This document shows positions 8,129-17,293 of a DNA stretch of 64,000 bases, piece by piece; the first letter of the stretch is position 1; each line of letters starts with the position of its first letter. The position numbers were made by a program, and so were the translations under genes. This stretch comes from MH13 sp042140245 (GTDB lineage Bacteria; Pseudomonadota; Alphaproteobacteria; Rhizobiales; MH13). The DNA lies in assembly GCF_042140245.1 (NCBI RefSeq), contig NZ_CP159483.1, forward strand, positions 2,046,001 to 2,110,000, given 5' to 3'. Below the pieces are notes generated by a model. That model ran no database searches. It worked only from the letters and a program-made list of their open reading frames with translations, and was not told the DNA's origin.

Positions 8129-9097
8129 CTATTCTGCAGCTTGCTGAAGGCTTTCATGCTCGGCCAGATACTTCTCAGCCTCTAGAGCAGCCATACAGCC
8201 AAGGCCTGCTGCCGTCACGGCCTGACGATAAATATCGTCGGTTACATCACCGGCAGCGAAGATGCCCGGCACATTGGTGGCTGTGCTGTCGGGCGCGGTC
8301 CAGAGATAGCCATTGTCTTTCTGCTTCAGCTTGCCTTCAAACAGGCTGACGGCAGGTGCGTGACCGATGGCGATAAACACGCCGTCGGTTGGGTGATCCA
8401 TGGTTTCGCCGGTCACTGTGTCTTTCAATTGCAGGTGTGTGACATGGGCTGGGAAGCCTGTCTCGCCGCGAATTTCTTCCACTTGCTTGTTCCACAGCAC
8501 GTTGATTTTGGGGTGCTTGAGCAATCGGTCTTGCAGAATTTTCTCTGCCCGCAGCTCATCGCGCCGGTGGATCAGCGTGACCTCGTTGCAAAGGTTCGCC
8601 AGATAGAGCGCTTCTTCCACAGCGGTGTTGCCACCACCAACAACGGCGGCGCGCTTGTCGCGGTAGAAAAATCCATCACATGTGGCGCACGCTGAGACGC
8701 CGCCGCCCATAAAGGTTTGTTCCGACGGCAGGCCCAACCATTTGGCCTGCGCGCCTGTTGCAATGATGATCGAATCGGCGGTGTAGACTTTTCCGCTGTC
8801 GCTTTGGCAGACGAATGGGCGCTGCGTTGTGTCCACATCGGTGATGATGTCTTGCACGAACTGTGTGCCGACATGCTCAGCTTGGGCTTTCATTTGCTCC
8901 ATGAGCCAAGGACCCTGGATGACGTCGGCGAAGCCAGGATAGTTCTCAACATCGGTGGTGATGGTCAGCTGACCGCCGGTTTGCAGGCCGGATACGAGCA
9001 TCGGTTCCAGCATGGCGCGGGCGGCGTAGATGGCGGCCGTATAGCCAGCAGGGCCGGAGCCGATGACGAGCACTTTGGTGTGAAGTGTTTGGGACAT
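8129..9097 (-). CDS. trxB: thioredoxin-disulfide reductase
   Basis: 322 residues. FAD-binding GSGPAGYTAAIYAAR near the N-terminus, the redox-active pair in CATCDGF, the NADPH-binding GGGNTAVEEA and the C-terminal FAAGDVTDD motif define TrxB. It transfers electrons from NADPH to thioredoxin. ATG 9097 (MSQTLHTKV) is the start because homology begins there; the open frame continues 34 codons further upstream without support. The LsrB-type regulator follows 61 bases later and may share the transcript. Confidence 0.96.
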   Translation of the reverse strand: MSQTLHTKVLVIGSGPAGYTAAIYAARAMLEPMLVSGLQTGGQLTITTDVENYPGFADVIQGPWLMEQMKAQAEHVGTQFVQDIITDVDTTQRPFVCQSDSGKVYTADSIIIATGAQAKWLGLPSEQTFMGGGVSACATCDGFFYRDKRAAVVGGGNTAVEEALYLANLCNEVTLIHRRDELRAEKILQDRLLKHPKINVLWNKQVEEIRGETGFPAHVTHLQLKDTVTGETMDHPTDGVFIAIGHAPAVSLFEGKLKQKDNGYLWTAPDSTATNVPGIFAAGDVTDDIYRQAVTAAGLGCMAALEAEKYLAEHESLQQAAE

Positions 9098-9263
9098 AGG
9101 GTTTGCCTTGGGGTTGGCCTTAAGCAGAGTTGTGTTGCCCGGCGCGGCGTTCAGTTTATGCCGGTGCTTTTTCAGCCCAAAAGATATGCAGGCTTGCACC
9201 GACTGCCAAGCTTTGCAGGCTTTGGGTCACCGGCTCGTGATGGCTTATCCCCGGTTTCCGGTG

Positions 9264-10253
9264 CTAGGCGAGCCGTTTTAGCTGCTCTGTGATGGCCGAC
9301 GCGATCAAGGGGGTTGCGTCGATGGGGTCTTGGACGCGGTCGAATTGCGCTTGGCCTGGCGAGGTGATGGCCCCTTCCGCATCCATTGCATCAAGGAAAC
9401 GGATGAACTTTTTCGGCAAGCCAGCTGGGCGAAACACCATTGTGTGTTTGCCTGCGCTGAGCGCTTCCGACACCATATTGTGGCTGTCGCCCGTCACCAG
9501 AAACGCATCGCACGCGCCGAGCATGCCTTGATAAGGATTGGTGAGTGTCTCGGCCAACGGATTGCCGTCCCATAGCCAAAGATGACGATGGGTGCTGGCC
9601 AACGCTTGGGTAAGTTCTGCCGGGGTGCGGCGTGAGGGCGTTACAAGCACACTGCCAGCCTTCTGTCCGGCTATTTCGACAGCGTGAACAAGCCGGTCTA
9701 TCGTGGCTTGTTCATAGGCAACATGTTTGGTGGCCCCGCCGAGCATCACCCCTAACCAGGGTCTTGGGTAGCGCGCGAGCTGGGCGCGCAGGGCACTGCC
9801 TGCTTTGGCTCTTCGCTGCGCTGTATGTCCGTGCGGACCAGTGTGTGTGGTGATGACGTTGGGCCCGCGCAGTTTGTCATGTGTTGGCACCCAAATAAGA
9901 TCGGCGGTTCCTGGGCCCGTGCGCGGGTCTTTCAAGAACACCGTTAGGGTCTCATAGCCCCATTTGTTTTTGACAGCTTTCAAATAGGGTACAGCGCGAC
10001 GGCCTGACGCCAAAACAAGTCTTGGTGGGGCGGCTAGGTCGGCCAGAGCTTGTTGGAACCCCTGATCACCGCCTGTGCGGCCCAACATCGCGGCAATCTT
10101 GCTTGGCTTGACCACGATCTCTTGCACGGATGCGCCCAGCGCGGCTGCGACCCCTTGGCATGGGGCCAGATCACCCATCTTGCCATCGGTTAGGATCAGT
10201 GTGTGCAAAGGCCTGCCGTTCGTTCTGTGGAGGACTGCATGAAATTCCGCCAT
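9264..10253 (-). CDS. mitochondrial-fission ELM1-like family protein
   Basis: 329 residues. ILTDGKMGDLAPCQGVA at the start, LVLASGRRAVPYLKAVK, LIWVPTHDKLRGPNV, the LGVMLGGATKH segment and LVTGDSHNMVSEALSAGK match the ELM1/DUF1022 family. The family has a GT-B glycosyltransferase-like fold and is common in alphaproteobacteria, sometimes in lipopolysaccharide gene clusters. The bacterial function is not settled. It is divergent from the Lrp gene, with 106 bases between the two starts. Confidence 0.82.
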   Translation of the reverse strand: MAEFHAVLHRTNGRPLHTLILTDGKMGDLAPCQGVAAALGASVQEIVVKPSKIAAMLGRTGGDQGFQQALADLAAPPRLVLASGRRAVPYLKAVKNKWGYETLTVFLKDPRTGPGTADLIWVPTHDKLRGPNVITTHTGPHGHTAQRRAKAGSALRAQLARYPRPWLGVMLGGATKHVAYEQATIDRLVHAVEIAGQKAGSVLVTPSRRTPAELTQALASTHRHLWLWDGNPLAETLTNPYQGMLGACDAFLVTGDSHNMVSEALSAGKHTMVFRPAGLPKKFIRFLDAMDAEGAITSPGQAQFDRVQDPIDATPLIASAITEQLKRLA

Positions 10254-10359
10254 AGCGTCTGCTTGAAAGCGTCACATGAAGGTGTCAATCAAGACCGCGC
10301 AACACTGTTACGCTGCGGTAAAATTATGGCGAAACAGCATATGAGGAGGTGAGCCAGCG

Positions 10360-10827
10360 ATGAAAGCCCTTTTGGATGCTATCGATTGGCAAATCCTCGC
10401 CGAGTTGCAGGCCGATGGCCGCATGACCAATGTCGAGTTGGCGCGGCGAGTGGGCATTTCTGCGCCGCCCTGTTTGCGTCGTGTGCGTGCTCTGGAAGAG
10501 GCTGGGCTGATCCGTGGTTACCGTGCCTTGCTTGATGAGAAGGCCCTTGGGTTTGACATTGTTGCCTACGCAATGGTGGGTCTGGTCAATCAATCAGAAA
10601 GTGATCTGGTGGCGTTTGAGGCGCGGGTGGCCGGGTGGTCAACGGTACGCGAATGCTATGCCATTTCGGGCGAGGCGGACTTCATCTTGAAGTGCGCGGC
10701 CAAAGACTTTTCCAGCTTCCAGGCTTTTGTGATCGATGAACTGACCAAGGCTGACAACATCGCCTCTGTGCGCACGGCACTCACACTACGCCGGGTTAAA
10801 GATGCTGGTGTCGCGCCCGTCGAATGA
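10360..10827 (+). CDS. Lrp/AsnC-family transcriptional regulator
   Basis: 155 residues, standard for the family. The HTH reads LAELQADGRMTNVELARRVGIS (about residues 11-32), followed by CLRRVRALEEAGLIRGYRA, and a C-terminal RAM ligand domain from about residue 70 (CYAISGEADFILKCAAKD). It probably senses an amino acid and controls a neighbouring or global set. A strong GGAGG lies upstream of ATG 10360. Its position near trxB-lsrB resembles rhizobial genomes. Confidence 0.9.
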   Translation: MKALLDAIDWQILAELQADGRMTNVELARRVGISAPPCLRRVRALEEAGLIRGYRALLDEKALGFDIVAYAMVGLVNQSESDLVAFEARVAGWSTVRECYAISGEADFILKCAAKDFSSFQAFVIDELTKADNIASVRTALTLRRVKDAGVAPVE

Positions 10828-10839
10828 GAATGGATCGCG

Positions 10840-11214
10840 CTAGCGATGCTGATCGACGAGGATCGGGTTGCCATCGGGATCGATCAGCACGAAGCTGCCA
10901 GGGCCGCTGCCTTTTTCATCAACCTCTGATTCAAGATGAACATTTTTGGCCTTCAAATCCGCTTGAAGTTGGCGAACATCGTCGAAGCTTTCCAACGGGT
11001 TGGCGCCTTGATCCCAACCAGGATTGAAAGTGAGCATGTTCTTTTCAAACATGCCTTGGAAAAGACCGATAACGGTCGATCCATTTTTCAGGACCAGCCA
11101 GTTCCGTTCCTCATCACCTTCCATCTTTAAGAAGCCGAGCTTCTCGTAAAAGGCTTTCGACTTGGCTAGGTCTTTGACCGCTAGGCTGATGGAAAAGGCA
11201 CCCAGTTGCATCAT
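10840..11214 (-). CDS. VOC (glyoxalase/bleomycin-resistance fold) protein
   Basis: 124 residues, one VOC domain. SISLAVKDLAKSKAFYEKLGF at the start and GSFVLIDPDGNPILVDQH at the end are the two signature edges, with a metal or ligand site between beta-alpha-beta-beta-beta repeats. The family includes glyoxalases and dioxygenases; the substrate is unknown. ATG 11214 is preceded by CTGGAG; the longer open frame to 11568 has no similarity and lies over the neighbouring gene. Convergent with the Lrp gene, 12 bases apart. Confidence 0.85.
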   Translation of the reverse strand: MMQLGAFSISLAVKDLAKSKAFYEKLGFLKMEGDEERNWLVLKNGSTVIGLFQGMFEKNMLTFNPGWDQGANPLESFDDVRQLQADLKAKNVHLESEVDEKGSGPGSFVLIDPDGNPILVDQHR

Positions 11215-11318
11215 CAAACTCCAGAAACGAGACCACTTCAGCGGCGCTTGGTGTAGAAGGTTCGCCGGTTGATAGGTCACTGGTTCGACCACATGTACCG
11301 TAGAAGGTGGAGTATCCA

Positions 11319-11738
11319 ATGCCAATGCCGCAAGCCTATCAACGGGCTGGCCCAGAGTTTGACCGACTGCTGATCGAGCTTTGCGATGATTTGAATCTGA
11401 CCACCCGCAATCAGGCTTACACGGTTCTTCAATCCGTGCTGATTGTCTTCCGGCGTCGGCTGGTAGCACATAACGTGCTGCGTTTTGCTGCGCTGTTGCC
11501 GCCGATCGTTCGTGCCATTCTCGTGGCTGATTGGACGCCGAATGAACACTGCCCCGATTTCGGGTCAAGCGCCGAGCTGTTCGAAGAAGTGCGCTCCATC
11601 CGCAGAGATCACAATTTTTCCGACGAGAACGCCATTCACGTGGTCACCCAGGCGCTGCGCCGCCGCATCAATGCAAACGATCTAGAGGTGTTTGTCTCCG
11701 ATCTCCCAGACGGGGTGAGGCGCTTCTGGGAGATGTGA
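11319..11738 (+). CDS. DUF2267-like protein
   Basis: 139 residues starting MPMPQAYQRAGPEFDRLL. The pattern TRNQAYTVLQSVLIVFRRRL, AALLPPIVRAILVADW and a C-terminal ALRRRI...LPDGVRRFW fits the DUF2267 family: small helical proteins, roughly 130 residues, widespread in bacteria and of unknown function. GAAGGTGGAG precedes ATG 11319; a GTG at 11307 would add four residues. It is divergent from the VOC gene. Confidence 0.7.
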   Translation: MPMPQAYQRAGPEFDRLLIELCDDLNLTTRNQAYTVLQSVLIVFRRRLVAHNVLRFAALLPPIVRAILVADWTPNEHCPDFGSSAELFEEVRSIRRDHNFSDENAIHVVTQALRRRINANDLEVFVSDLPDGVRRFWEM

Positions 11739-11751
11739 TTAGCGCTGGCGC

Positions 11752-11845
11752 GTTGCGCACAGGCTATGCCGGTTGATCACCCGTAGCTGATCGTCAAAAT
11801 CCCAAGGTCTCGCTTGCCGCTAGGGGCAGCGTTGCGGCCTCCACG
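11752..11845 (-). pseudogene. decayed duplicate of the greA 3' end and of the adjoining DUF1203 3' end
   Basis: The bases 11752-11845 align with 12367-12460, which span the last codons of the DUF1203 gene and the convergent end of greA. The core shared run is GTTGATCACCCGTAGCTGAT. Read leftward, the copy still encodes a GreA-like tail, AAPSGKRDLGILTISYG, against AAPGGKRDFEILKISYG in the real greA; read rightward it still has the DUF1203 ending. It lacks the rest of either gene. This is best explained as the scar of a tandem duplication. Confidence 0.75.
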
Positions 11846-11938
11846 TTGGCGGCGTGTTCCGTGGTCGGGGTCGCAAATCGGGTCGTTTGTCCTGAAGACA
11901 AAGGTTAGTCCGGTGAAAAAACTCACTGGAGCTGTACA

Positions 11939-12406
11939 ATGTCCTTTGTCGTTACCGGTCTTGACCCGAAACCCTTTGCCCATCTTTACGGCCTGTCGGA
12001 TGCTGCTTTGAAAGAGCATGGCGCTTATCGCTACACCGCTGATTCATCGCCTGGCTTTCCTGATCGCGTGGAGATGCGCGATGCGGATATCGGCGAAACA
12101 CTTCTGTTGTTGAACCATTCGAGCATGGACAAGGACACGCCCTACAAGACCTCGCATGCCATCTTCGTGCGCGAAGGTGCGGACGCCCGTTATCAAGAAG
12201 CTGATGTCATCCCGCCGGTCATGCACCGCCGACCGCTTTCGCTGCGGGCGTTCGATAGCGCGGGTATGATGGTGGACGCCGCGCTGGCTGAAGGGGATGC
12301 CATAGCCACGACGGTTCAGCGATTGTTGGACAACCCGAGTGTCGACTGCATCCACGCACACTATGCGTTGCGTGGATGCTATGCGGGGTTGATCACCCGT
12401 AGCTGA
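11939..12406 (+). CDS. DUF1203-family protein
   Basis: 155 residues, the family's usual length. FVVTGLDPKPFAHLYGLSD at the start, RVEMRDADIGETLLLLNH, then HAIFVREGA and RPLSLRAFDS, and the ending IHAHYALRGCYAGLITR follow DUF1203, a family of unknown function frequent in proteobacteria. The stop lies 14 bases inside the end of convergent greA. Just upstream is the scar carrying a second copy of this gene's last codons. Confidence 0.82.
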   Translation: MSFVVTGLDPKPFAHLYGLSDAALKEHGAYRYTADSSPGFPDRVEMRDADIGETLLLLNHSSMDKDTPYKTSHAIFVREGADARYQEADVIPPVMHRRPLSLRAFDSAGMMVDAALAEGDAIATTVQRLLDNPSVDCIHAHYALRGCYAGLITRS

Positions 12407-12866
12407 TCTTCAAAATCTCAAAGTCGCGCTTGCCACCGGGGGCAGCGACTTCCACGCTGTCGCCGACCTTCTTGTTGATTAGCGCACGGGCGATGGGTGA
12501 GGAGAGCGAGATCTTGTTCTGTTTGATGTCCGCCTCAACGTCGCCGACGATGATGTAGGTTTTCTCTTCCTCGGTCTCTTCGTCGACGACCAGCACTTTG
12601 GCCGAAAACTTCACCGTGTCACCGGACATTTTGGCCGGATCAATCACGTCAGCACGCGCAATATAGCTTTCCAGCTCGTTGATGCGGCCTTCATTCAGGC
12701 TCTGCTGCTCTTTCGCGGCATGATACTCAGCGTTTTCGGACAGATCACCATGGGCGCGCGCTTCGGCAATGGCGTCGATGATCTTTGGACGCTCTTCGGC
12801 CTGACGACGCTGAAGCTCCTCTTTAAGAGCTTCGTGGCCTGCAATGGTCATCGGAACCTTTTCCAT
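12393..12866 (-). CDS. greA: transcription elongation factor GreA
   Basis: 157 residues. The N-terminal coiled coil carries the acidic tip GDLSENAEYHAAKEQQ, and the C-terminal FKBP-like domain ends ALINKKVGDSVEVAAPGGKRDFEILKISYG-type. GreA inserts into the RNA polymerase secondary channel and stimulates transcript cleavage in backtracked complexes. It lies downstream of carB in the same direction, as in many Hyphomicrobiales, with 88 bases between. Its last codons overlap the convergent DUF1203 gene. Confidence 0.97.
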   Translation of the reverse strand: MEKVPMTIAGHEALKEELQRRQAEERPKIIDAIAEARAHGDLSENAEYHAAKEQQSLNEGRINELESYIARADVIDPAKMSGDTVKFSAKVLVVDEETEEEKTYIIVGDVEADIKQNKISLSSPIARALINKKVGDSVEVAAPGGKRDFEILKISYG

Positions 12867-12954
12867 GGGTCCTATCCTTCAAAACAACTGCGCGCGGCGA
12901 GGGGTGCTCGCCACCGCATGAATGTTTGGCTGCTTGGAGATAATAAGCGGCCGC

Positions 12955-15900
12955 TTATGCCAGCGCTGACATATAATCCTGCAACGGTTTGACCGCAATG
13001 TCACCGGACAAAACTGCATCAATGGCTTGAGCAGCTGCGTTGGCCCCGGCAAGCGTAGTGTAATAGGGCACCTTGTTCACAAGCGCGGCCTGTCGCAGAG
13101 AGCGAGAGTCTTCAAGCGCTTTCTTGCCTTCGGTGGTGTTGAAGACCAGCTGCACATTGCCATTCTTGATGGCATCGACAATGTGTGGACGTCCTTCAAG
13201 CACCTTGTTGACGCGTTGGGTCTCAATGCCCTGGTCAGCCAGGTAGCGCTGCGTGCCGGATGTGGCGAGGATATCAAAGCCAAGGTCGCGCAGCAGTTTG
13301 ATGGCGTCCAGCGCCTTAGGTTTGTCGGAGTCTCGCAGTGAGACGAACACATTGCCGAGCAATGGCACTTTGGATCCGGCGCCCAGCTGCGATTTGGCAA
13401 AGGCGTAGCCAAAGCTTGTGTCGATGCCCATCACCTCGCCCGTGGACCGCATCTCCGGGCCAAGCACCGTATCGACACCAGGGAAGCGGGCAAACGGGAA
13501 CACCGCTTCTTTCACCGCGATATGCGGCAAGTTGCGCGATTTGGGTGCCCGGCCATAGGCTGTGAGTGTTGGCTCCAGGGCCTCGCCTGCCATTACGCGA
13601 GAGGCGATTTTTGCAATCGGCGCACCGACCGTCTTGGCAACGAACGGCACGGTGCGTGAGGCACGCGGGTTCACTTCGAGCACATAGATCACGTCGTCTT
13701 TGATCGCGTATTGCACGTTCATCAGGCCGCCGACATTGAGCGCCAAAGCCAGCTTTTTGGTTTGTGTTTCCAGCTCGTCCAGGATTGCATCGGAAAGCGT
13801 GTGGGCGGGCAGGGCGCAGGCACTGTCGCCGGAGTGGATGCCCGCTTCCTCAATATGCTCCATGATGCCGCATACGGTCACGGTTTTGCCGTCGCACAGC
13901 GCGTCCACGTCCACTTCCACCGCATCGGCAAGATAGCCATCAATGAGAACGGGGCTGTCGCCGGAAACGACGACGGCCTCACGCATGTAGCGGTCAAGGC
14001 TTGCATCATCGCGCACAATCTCCATAGCCCGGCCACCGAGGACGTAGGAGGGGCGCACCACCACCGGATAGCCAATCTCATTGGTGATCTGCTTGGCCTC
14101 TTCATTGGAGCGGGCAATGCCGTTGCGCGGTTGTTTCAGGCTAAGCTGGGTCAGGAGCTTCTGGAAACGGTCGCGATCTTCGGCCAGATCAATGGCATCG
14201 GGCGACGTGCCGAGGATTGGAATGCCAGCCTCTTGAAGTGCGTGGGCAAGTTTCAGCGGTGTCTGGCCGCCAAACTGTACGATCACGCCGTGAAGCGTGC
14301 CCTTGCTTTGTTCAAGGGTGAGGATTTCGAGTACATCTTCTGCGGTCAATGGCTCGAAATAGAGCCGGTCTGAGGTGTCGTAGTCGGTAGAGACCGTTTC
14401 AGGGTTGCAATTGACCATGATCGCCTCAAAGCCTGCATCTTTCAGCGCAAAAGCGGCATGGCAGCAGCAATAGTCAAATTCGATGCCCTGACCGATCCGG
14501 TTGGGTCCACCGCCCAGAATGACCACCTTCTTACGGTCAGACGGCTGCGCTTCATTGGCGGGCGCAACACCAAATGGGTTCTCATAGGTTGAGTACATGT
14601 AGGCGGTCGGCGAGGCGAATTCGGCCGCGCATGTGTCGATGCGTTTGAACACCGGATGCACATCTAGCTCTAGCCGGTGAGCTTTCACCTCGGCTTCGCT
14701 CTGTCCAGTCAGCGCACCGAGCCGCGCATCGGAAAATCCGTTGGCTTTCAGCTCACGCATCCACTCAGCACTGTTGGGCAGGCCATGGGCTTTCACCCGC
14801 GCTTCGAGATCGATGATCTGGCGCATCTGGCCAATGAACCAAGGATCAATTTTGGAGGCGGCGTGCACCTGCTCATCGGTGGCACCGGCGCGCATCACCT
14901 GCGCGACCTTCAGCAACCGGTCCGGGGTGGGTGTGGAGATAGCCGCGCGGATGACGTTTTTATCGTCGTCACCGCCAAGGCCTTCGATCTCGATATCATC
15001 TAGGCCGGAAAGGCCCGTTTCCAGCCCGCGCAGGGCTTTCTGCAAGCTCTCGGTAAAGGTCCGACCAATCGCCATCACTTCGCCGACGGACTTCATCGAC
15101 GTGGTTAGAACGGGGTCAGCATCTGGGAACTTCTCAAACGTGAAGCGCGGGATCTTGGTGACGACATAGTCGATGGTTGGTTCAAACGCGGCCGGTGTCG
15201 CACCGCCGGTGATGTCATTGTCGAGTTCGTCGAGCGTGTAGCCAACCGCCAGCCGCGCCGCGACCTTGGCAATCGGGAAGCCGGTGGCTTTGGACGCGAG
15301 CGCAGAGGAGCGCGACACGCGTGGGTTCATCTCAATCACCACCATGCGCCCATCGGCAGGGTTCACGGCGAACTGCACATTGGAGCCACCGGTTTCCACG
15401 CCGATCTCGCGTAGCACCGCCAGCGAAGCGTCTCGCATGATCTGATATTCTTTATCGGTGAGCGTGAGTGCTGGTGCGACGGTGATGGAGTCGCCGGTGT
15501 GGACGCCCATCGGGTCGACGTTCTCAATGGAGCAGATGATGATGCAGTTGTCGGCCTTGTCGCGGACAACCTCCATCTCAAACTCTTTCCAGCCGAGCAC
15601 GGATTCTTCGATCAGCACCTCGTTGGTCGGTGACGCATCGATGCCTCCTTCAACGATTTGCAGAAACTCTTCGCGGTTGTAGGCGATGCCGCCGCCGGTG
15701 CCGCCCAGAGTGAAAGAGGGGCGAATAACAGCGGGCAAGCCTACCATATCAAGCAAGTTGAGCGCCTTGGCGAGGCCTTCGGGCGACAGTTCACGAATGG
15801 GGTTGCCTGCCCGATCGAGGATTGGGTTGCCATCAGCGTCCAGCTTGTCGCGCAACGAGCCTTTGAGTGTTTCGCCGCGCGCGGTTTCCAGGCCGATCTT

Positions 15901-16311
15901 CATCATAGCTTTGCGGAACAGCTCGCGGTCTTCGGCCTTGTCGATGGCTTCTGCCGTGGCGCCGATCATCTCCACACCAAATTCTTCCAGAACGCCCATT
16001 TTGCGCAAGGAAAGCGCACAGTTCAGCGCTGTCTGACCGCCCATGGTCGGCAGGATCGCATCAGGGCGTTCCTTGGCGATGATCTTGGCCACAACCTCCG
16101 GTGTGATCGGCTCCACATAGGTGGCATCGGCCAGGTCGGGGTCGGTCATGATGGTGGCTGGGTTGGAGTTCACCAAAATGATCCGGTAGCCCTCGGCCTT
16201 CAGTGCTTTGCAGGCCTGTGTGCCGGAATAGTCAAACTCGCACGCCTGGCCGATGATGATCGGTCCTGCACCGATGATGAGGATGGACTGGATGTCGGTA
16301 CGTTTTGGCAT
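12955..16311 (-). CDS. carB: carbamoyl-phosphate synthase large subunit
   Basis: 1118 residues. It shows the two ATP-grasp halves: the first synthetase domain begins PKRTDIQSILIIGAGPIIIGQ, the second at about KKVVILGGGPNRIGQGIEFD. Both contain ATP-grasp signatures, and a C-terminal MGS-like allosteric domain begins around KALDAIKLLRDLGFDILATSGT. With CarA it makes carbamoyl phosphate from glutamine, bicarbonate and two ATP for arginine and pyrimidine synthesis. carA is at 20865-22067, separated by other genes, as is usual in this group. The stretch 16312-16538 upstream holds its promoter region and no gene. Confidence 0.98.
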   Translation of the reverse strand: MPKRTDIQSILIIGAGPIIIGQACEFDYSGTQACKALKAEGYRIILVNSNPATIMTDPDLADATYVEPITPEVVAKIIAKERPDAILPTMGGQTALNCALSLRKMGVLEEFGVEMIGATAEAIDKAEDRELFRKAMMKIGLETARGETLKGSLRDKLDADGNPILDRAGNPIRELSPEGLAKALNLLDMVGLPAVIRPSFTLGGTGGGIAYNREEFLQIVEGGIDASPTNEVLIEESVLGWKEFEMEVVRDKADNCIIICSIENVDPMGVHTGDSITVAPALTLTDKEYQIMRDASLAVLREIGVETGGSNVQFAVNPADGRMVVIEMNPRVSRSSALASKATGFPIAKVAARLAVGYTLDELDNDITGGATPAAFEPTIDYVVTKIPRFTFEKFPDADPVLTTSMKSVGEVMAIGRTFTESLQKALRGLETGLSGLDDIEIEGLGGDDDKNVIRAAISTPTPDRLLKVAQVMRAGATDEQVHAASKIDPWFIGQMRQIIDLEARVKAHGLPNSAEWMRELKANGFSDARLGALTGQSEAEVKAHRLELDVHPVFKRIDTCAAEFASPTAYMYSTYENPFGVAPANEAQPSDRKKVVILGGGPNRIGQGIEFDYCCCHAAFALKDAGFEAIMVNCNPETVSTDYDTSDRLYFEPLTAEDVLEILTLEQSKGTLHGVIVQFGGQTPLKLAHALQEAGIPILGTSPDAIDLAEDRDRFQKLLTQLSLKQPRNGIARSNEEAKQITNEIGYPVVVRPSYVLGGRAMEIVRDDASLDRYMREAVVVSGDSPVLIDGYLADAVEVDVDALCDGKTVTVCGIMEHIEEAGIHSGDSACALPAHTLSDAILDELETQTKKLALALNVGGLMNVQYAIKDDVIYVLEVNPRASRTVPFVAKTVGAPIAKIASRVMAGEALEPTLTAYGRAPKSRNLPHIAVKEAVFPFARFPGVDTVLGPEMRSTGEVMGIDTSFGYAFAKSQLGAGSKVPLLGNVFVSLRDSDKPKALDAIKLLRDLGFDILATSGTQRYLADQGIETQRVNKVLEGRPHIVDAIKNGNVQLVFNTTEGKKALEDSRSLRQAALVNKVPYYTTLAGANAAAQAIDAVLSGDIAVKPLQDYMSALA

Positions 16312-16538
16312 GGTGGTTCGGTCAGCTCGCAGAGAGGGGAACGTGTGTCAGGTGTGACGCGCATCGCGATCGCTGCGCACGTTTTGGTTTGCGTGCGACC
16401 GGCGAGCGCTGAAGCGCATCAAAGGGGCTGAATTGGCTCTATAGAGACCAAGCGTTGCGTTGGGAAGGGAGGCGAAGGGTGGAAGATGTGCGCACTGGCG
16501 ATTGAAGCGATTTATTGCATCGGTTTTAAGCGCCGACC

Positions 16539-16952
16539 TCAGTCTCGATCATTTTTGTCGTTCGGTAGGGGCGGGGGTGCCGCTTGGCTGCTTGCTTCGC
16601 CCAAGCGAGGTGCGTTCTCGGCATGCAGGGCAAGTGCTGCGGCTTGCTGTTGTGGGCTGAGGCGATGAAACCCCGTGGATACCGGCGCTTCACCCAAGAC
16701 ATTGCGGCCATCATAGTCACCAACACCGGCTTCCAAAGCGTAGCACGCTAAGCGTATCGACTTGGGTATCGAGACATGTTTGCCGCTGCGACTTCCGGTT
16801 TCGTAGTACTGAATCATCCGCTTCTTGAGACCTAAAAGATCGGCGGCGTCTTTTTGTTTCAGGCCCAGACGTTTGCGCCACTCACGAAAAGCTTCGGCAG
16901 GCATTGGATTGGCGTCGCCATCATCAGGCTTCTTGTTGTGTTTGTCAGGCAT
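16539..16952 (-). CDS. XRE-type HTH regulator
   Basis: 137 residues. The helix-turn-helix is REWRKRLGLKQKDAADLLGL, then KKRMIQYYETGSRSGKHVSIPKSIRLACYAL, a Cro/C1-like fold in the N-terminal two thirds. The C-terminal part is Ala/Pro-rich and probably disordered. ATG 16952 is chosen; the frame stays open 30 codons further with a cysteine-rich, unconvincing sequence. The upstream DNA carries two 10-bp direct repeats and a dyad (see separate entry), so autoregulation is likely. Target unknown. Confidence 0.75.
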   Translation of the reverse strand: MPDKHNKKPDDGDANPMPAEAFREWRKRLGLKQKDAADLLGLKKRMIQYYETGSRSGKHVSIPKSIRLACYALEAGVGDYDGRNVLGEAPVSTGFHRLSPQQQAAALALHAENAPRLGEASSQAAPPPLPNDKNDRD

Positions 16953-16979
16953 TCCTAATCCAAATGAGTCGCAATTTGT

Positions 16980-17044
16980 GCGCAAAAACGCGCAAAAAGT
17001 GCATTTTTCCTCTTGTGGGAGGTGCAATAAGTGCGTATACACTT
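16980..17044. promoter_or_regulatory. tandem and dyad motifs upstream of the XRE gene
   Basis: Two back-to-back copies of GCGCAAAAA(C/G) at 16980-16989 and 16990-16999 are spaced exactly one helical turn apart. Then comes an inverted repeat AAGTG-CGTATA-CACTT at 17029-17044. Both lie in the promoter region shared by the leftward XRE gene and the rightward small ORF at 17138. This layout suits an operator for the XRE regulator. Confidence 0.4.
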
Positions 17045-17137
17045 GTGTAAAGCGTACTCAGTGCGCCGGGTCAAGCTACGGTCTCTGAAACTATGTTTCA
17101 TGGTTCACGAGGCCCAACGGATAAGAAAGGATGCGCC

Positions 17138-17260
17138 ATGTTGACGGATATGATTGTCCACCGCTCAATGGTTGAACCGCGTCGTCCAGATCTGCATCGC
17201 CATGCCACGTTCTCGTGCTCATGGAATGCGATCATGCGTTATGTTGGGATTGACTGGTAA
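17138..17260 (+). CDS. small ORF (40 aa), unknown
   Basis: A 40-codon frame, starting MLTDMIVHRSMVEPRRPDL and ending MRYVGIDW, has AAAGG seven bases before the ATG. An intrinsic terminator follows 35 bases after the stop. It therefore looks like a complete one-gene transcription unit. I recognise no family. The protein is basic, with histidines and one cysteine (FSCSW). It could instead be a leader peptide or a small-RNA gene with a fortuitous frame. Confidence 0.45.
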   Translation: MLTDMIVHRSMVEPRRPDLHRHATFSCSWNAIMRYVGIDW

Positions 17261-17293
17261 CCGTCTGTCTCTGCCGCGCAAGGCAACACTTAA

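Noticed and set aside
10840..11568. Long version (242 codons) of the VOC gene
   Set aside because: The extra 118 N-terminal residues lie antisense to the DUF2267-like gene and have no similarity; a good start and RBS are at 11214.
11777..12019. 80-codon leftward ORF ending like GreA
   Set aside because: Only the tail resembles GreA; the rest is antisense to the DUF1203 gene. Treated as a duplication scar, not a gene.
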